Assembly: GCA_934394545.1 (NCBI GenBank) | Contig: CAKRRG010000067.1 | Coordinates: forward strand, 1 to 15,461 | DNA: 15,461 bases | DNA from: an uncultured Blautia sp. | Lineage (GTDB): Bacteria > Bacillota > Clostridia > Lachnospirales > Lachnospiraceae | Direction: 5' to 3' | Part shown: positions 13,122 to 15,461 of the stretch, piece by piece | Layout of the letters: every line of letters begins with the position of its first letter | How positions within the stretch are numbered: the stretch's first letter is position 1 | Notes under the pieces: generated by a model | The model's database searches: none | Seen by the model: only the letters and a program-made list of their open reading frames with translations | What the model was told of the DNA's origin: nothing | Program-made: the position numbers and the translations under genes

Positions 13122-14366
13122 ATGGCGAACACATTTAATAGTATTAAAAAGAAACTAAGGCGGAAGCGCCTTCTGGCCGAAAAACGTCGTCTGGAAAGGG
13201 CACAGACAGGAAGAAAGAGCAGCATGACTGCGAAGAAGAGGATTAAGGTGGCCCTAAGGAAAAGGAAAGCTGTGCTGAAGCCGATTGCTGTGGTGCTGGC
13301 TGTGGCAATTGTGATTTTGGCAGGCTTTCTTTTGATGGAAAAGAGAACCTATCACAATTATAAAATTCAGGTTACCAGCGAACAGGAGGATACCGTTTCC
13401 ACGCAATATACCAATTTGTCAGGAAAGATTCTTCGCTACAGTTCCGATGAGGTATCATTGGTAAACAATAAGCTGGAAACTGTATGGTCCCAGACCTATG
13501 ATATGCAGAACCCGGTAGCGGATGTCTGCGGTGACTGTGCAGTAATCGCAGACAAAGATGGAACGTCTATGGTTTTTCTGGATAAAAATGGAATCACAGG
13601 AACGGTTTCTACCTCATATAGTATTGTAAAGGCAAAAGTATCTAAGTCTGGAATGGCTGCTGCAATTCTGGATGGGGAAGACCATACCTGGATTAATTTT
13701 TATAATCTGGATGGAAGCCTGATCGCGGAAAATCAGACAAACATCCAGGATCCCGGCTATCCTATGGATGTGGCCTTGGCAGACAATGGTGTTGTAATGA
13801 TGGTGACTTATCAGTTTGTGGATAACAGTCAGACCACCAGCTATGTGGCATTCTATAATTTTGGAGAAGTTGGACAGAATGAGGATGACCGTATTGTAAG
13901 CGGATATACTTATGATGGCGTCGTCATTCCCCAGATCCAGTATCTTGGACGAAATGCCGTTGCTCTTAGGGATGATGGATTTACAATATATTCCGGACGA
14001 CAGATTCCCAAGGAACTTAAGACTGTTCAGGTTGAAAAGGAAATTGTCAGTACCTTTTTTGATGAAGATAACATTGGTCTGGTGTTCAAAAATGACAGCA
14101 AAGATAAACAATACACCATGCAATTGTATTCATCTGATGGCAAGCTGAAATTCAGCAAAGATTTTAATCTTTCATATTCTACGATCCGAATGAGCGACGA
14201 TTATATTGTTATGTATAATAGTTCGCAGATTTGTGTGTTGAATAAGAATGGAACAGAGAAATTCTTTGGAAGTGTAGACGGAACAGTGAAGGATTTCTTC
14301 AAATTAGGATGGAACAAATACTTGTTGGTGATGGATACAGGTGTAAATGTGATAAAGCTCAGTTAA
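13122..14366 (+). CDS. DUF5711-like membrane-anchored beta-propeller protein
   Basis: Role unknown. The 414-residue protein starts with a strongly basic cytoplasmic segment (1-50, Arg/Lys-rich), then one membrane helix (about 52-72, IAVVLAVAIVILAGFLLM), then an outside domain of about 340 residues built of repeated short strands such as ISLVNNKLETVW-, MVFLDKNGITGTV- and WINFYNLDGSLIAE-like units, which reads as a PQQ/WD-type propeller. It resembles the Lachnospiraceae family I recall as DUF5711. The ribosome site is weak (GGCAAGG), yet the ATG at 13122 gives the natural membrane-anchor start. The cvpA-type gene follows after 10 bases, so the two are surely co-transcribed and may work together at the envelope. 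Confidence 0.8.
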   Translation: MANTFNSIKKKLRRKRLLAEKRRLERAQTGRKSSMTAKKRIKVALRKRKAVLKPIAVVLAVAIVILAGFLLMEKRTYHNYKIQVTSEQEDTVSTQYTNLSGKILRYSSDEVSLVNNKLETVWSQTYDMQNPVADVCGDCAVIADKDGTSMVFLDKNGITGTVSTSYSIVKAKVSKSGMAAAILDGEDHTWINFYNLDGSLIAENQTNIQDPGYPMDVALADNGVVMMVTYQFVDNSQTTSYVAFYNFGEVGQNEDDRIVSGYTYDGVVIPQIQYLGRNAVALRDDGFTIYSGRQIPKELKTVQVEKEIVSTFFDEDNIGLVFKNDSKDKQYTMQLYSSDGKLKFSKDFNLSYSTIRMSDDYIVMYNSSQICVLNKNGTEKFFGSVDGTVKDFFKLGWNKYLLVMDTGVNVIKLS

Positions 14367-14376
14367 GGAGAAAAAC

Positions 14377-15090
14377 ATGGAAATTGGCTGGACGTGGCTT
14401 GGTATTATTGTACTTGCGCTGATTGTATTCGCCTGTGTATCAGGATTTCGGAAAGGTTTTGTAAAGGAACTTGTTTCTGCATTTTTTATGATCATATCCT
14501 TTCTTCTTGTCTGGGTGATCAATCCATATGTGAATACATTTGTAAGAGAGTATACGCCTGTTTATGAGACGATTCAGAATCAATGCAGGGATATGGTGAT
14601 GGAACAGACTGGTGACAAAAAGACTCTGGATAAAGAGGAACAGTCTGAAGTGATGGAGAATCTGGAAATTCCGGATCTATTAAAGAATACATTGGTAAAG
14701 AATAACACAGTGGAAACATATCGTTATCTGGCGGTCAGTACATTTTCGGATTATATTGCAGATTCACTGGCCGTGATGGCGGTAAATGGAATATCTTTTC
14801 TTCTTTCGTATATTATCTCTGCGGTAGTAATAAAAATGCTTGGATATATACTGAATGTTCTGACAAAATTGCCGGTGATCAATGGAATCAATAAATTAGC
14901 GGGAGGAGTAGTAGGTGGGGCGAAATGTGTGATTTTTATCTGGATAGCCTTGCTGATACTGACTTTGCTTTGCGACACATCACTGGGAAAAGAGGGCCTG
15001 ACGCTGGTACAAAAGGATACCTTTTTGAATTTTTTGTATAATCAAAATGTGTTTGTGAAGGTTTTCATGAGTGTCTTTTATGGAAAGTAA
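14377..15090 (+). CDS. cvpA: CvpA family membrane protein
   Basis: A 237-residue integral membrane protein of the CvpA (colicin V production) family. Four membrane segments are visible: about 8-23 (LGIIVLALIVFACVSG), 33-50 (LVSAFFMIISFLLVWVI), 135-157 (MAVNGISFLLSYIISAVVIKMLG) and 180-198 (CVIFIWIALLILTLLC). Family marks are GFRKGFVKEL after the first segment and LPVINGINKLAGGVVGGAKC before the last. A charged soluble loop (about 60-125) separates segments two and three. The molecular role of CvpA in Firmicutes is not settled; envelope maintenance is the usual suggestion. AAGGAG lies 8 bases before the ATG. Confidence 0.9.
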   Translation: MEIGWTWLGIIVLALIVFACVSGFRKGFVKELVSAFFMIISFLLVWVINPYVNTFVREYTPVYETIQNQCRDMVMEQTGDKKTLDKEEQSEVMENLEIPDLLKNTLVKNNTVETYRYLAVSTFSDYIADSLAVMAVNGISFLLSYIISAVVIKMLGYILNVLTKLPVINGINKLAGGVVGGAKCVIFIWIALLILTLLCDTSLGKEGLTLVQKDTFLNFLYNQNVFVKVFMSVFYGK

Positions 15091-15124
15091 TACAGGCCTT
15101 TTACAGCAATTTGTCAAATAGTGT

Positions 15125-15183
15125 AAAAAAATCAAAAAAATTGAAAAAAAGGGGTTGACGAAAAGGATTTTCGATGATATACT
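15125..15183 (+). promoter_or_regulatory. rRNA-type promoter P1 with A-tract UP element
   Basis: TTGACG (15155-15160), a 17-base spacer and TATACT (15178-15183), preceded by an A-tract (AAAAAAATCAAAAAAA at 15125-15140) of the kind that binds the RNA polymerase alpha subunit. The start would be near 15190, inside the stem of the hairpin at 15188-15207. Confidence 0.65.
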
Positions 15184-15187
15184 GAAT

Positions 15188-15218
15188 CTCGCTTCTGAGG
15201 AAGCGGGATTTCTTTTTT
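15188..15218 (+). terminator. terminator-like hairpin between cvpA and the rRNA promoter P2
   Basis: CTCGCTTC (15188-15195) pairs with GAAGCGGG (15200-15207) around TGAG, followed by ATTTCTTTTTT. It has the form of an intrinsic terminator and would end transcripts from the DUF5711-cvpA unit. Because P1 starts within the stem, RNA from P1 could form it only partly. Confidence 0.7.
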
Positions 15219-15237
15219 AAAAGCTTCAAAAACTTTA

Positions 15238-15286
15238 AAAAAAATCAAAAAAAGTTGTTGACAAACGAAAATGCTTGTGGTAATAT
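15238..15286 (+). promoter_or_regulatory. rRNA-type promoter P2 with A-tract UP element
   Basis: TTGACA (15258-15263), a 17-base spacer and TAATAT (15281-15286), with the same A-tract motif AAAAAAATCAAAAAAA (15238-15253) ending 4 bases before the -35 box, the standard UP-element position. The start is expected near 15293. This is the promoter that should drive the downstream operon. Confidence 0.8.
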
Positions 15287-15292
15287 AAACAA

Positions 15293-15461
15293 GCTGTCGG
15301 ACAGACAACGACAGACAAACAACCTTGATAACTAAACAGTGAAACACATACGATTCTCGAAAATTCTTAACGAATCATCATTCGAATGAATGAACTTTTT
15401 ATAACAGTAATGACGAGAGATAACTAAGCTAGTTGGTTGTCTTGAGTACATCAAACACTTT
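15293..15461 (+). other. leader of a presumed rRNA operon (16S beyond the right edge)
   Basis: No protein gene is visible. The stretch carries short repeats (ACAGACAAC-type, 15301-15320), a boxA-like antitermination element CTTGATAACTAAACA (15324-15338) and a GATTC/GAATC inverted repeat (15352-15376) near the palindrome CATTCGAATG (15379-15388). The combination of strong tandem promoters with UP elements and this leader fits the start of a Lachnospiraceae rRNA operon. The 16S start itself (GAGAGTTTGATCCTGG) is not inside the window, so the assignment is an inference. Confidence 0.6.

Noticed and set aside
15132..15347. Minus-strand open frame of 71 codons in the rRNA leader
   Set aside because: It is low-complexity, opposite two strong promoters and a hairpin, and has no protein-like sequence.
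1..15461. Phage, transposon, CRISPR array, toxin-antitoxin or other defence system
   Set aside because: All long open frames belong to housekeeping, metabolic, envelope or sporulation families; no spacer-repeat array, transposase, recombinase or terminal inverted repeats were found.

Overview
The window looks like chromosomal DNA of a spore-forming, low-to-mid GC Firmicute, most likely a Lachnospiraceae-type Clostridium (Blautia/Dorea-like). The signs are a GPR-like spore protein (YyaC), a large Bacillus/Clostridium-type SRP RNA with an Alu domain, a split transketolase next to a TalC-type transaldolase, a PFK of the GGNG/PKTIDND type, and several proteins of the kind seen mainly in Lachnospiraceae (DUF6128-like, DUF5711-like). 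The genus is inferred from memory of protein families, not from a search.

Layout. Positions 1-275 hold no gene: two palindromic elements, short direct repeats, and the terminator of a minus-strand tRNA-Pro(CGG) gene (276-349) that has a perfect consensus promoter. A conserved protein of unknown function (539-1480, TTG start) follows. Then come tadA (1587-2096, perfect TTGACA-17-TATAAT promoter) and a GatB/YqeY-domain protein (2157-2594) ending in a long hairpin terminator. SRP RNA lies on the minus strand (about 2765-3026) with its own consensus promoter and terminator, divergent from the next block: phosphofructokinase (3247-4329), dnaX (4398-6020), ybaB/ebfC (6065-6421), recR (6421-7017) and a LacI-family regulator (7042-8130). 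After 275 bp of AT-rich control DNA comes a pentose-phosphate operon: transaldolase (8406-9059) and transketolase N- and C-terminal subunits (9089-9928, 9916-10854), closed by a strong terminator.

The right third is cell-envelope and sporulation flavoured. yyaC (10947-11480, minus) diverges from a membrane-anchored LysM protein (11719-13062) whose cytoplasmic domain resembles an inactive MPN/JAB fold. This is followed by a DUF5711-like membrane-anchored propeller protein (13122-14366) and a CvpA-family membrane protein (14377-15090). The last 370 bases carry two strong tandem promoters with A-tract upstream elements and a leader typical of an rRNA operon; 16S rRNA is expected just past the right edge but is not in the window.

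How the genes fit together: tRNA modification (tadA), protein targeting (SRP RNA), replication and recombination repair (dnaX-ybaB-recR) and sugar-phosphate metabolism (pfk, tal, tkt) make this an ordinary housekeeping region. I see no phage, transposon, CRISPR or defence system. The least explained items are the degenerate-MPN/LysM protein and the shared 11-bp repeats in its promoter region, the four TATTAAT sites before the transaldolase operon together with the hinge-poor LacI regulator, the terminator-like hairpin at the start site of the first rRNA-type promoter, and a 19-bp tandem repeat upstream of the DUF6128-like gene.
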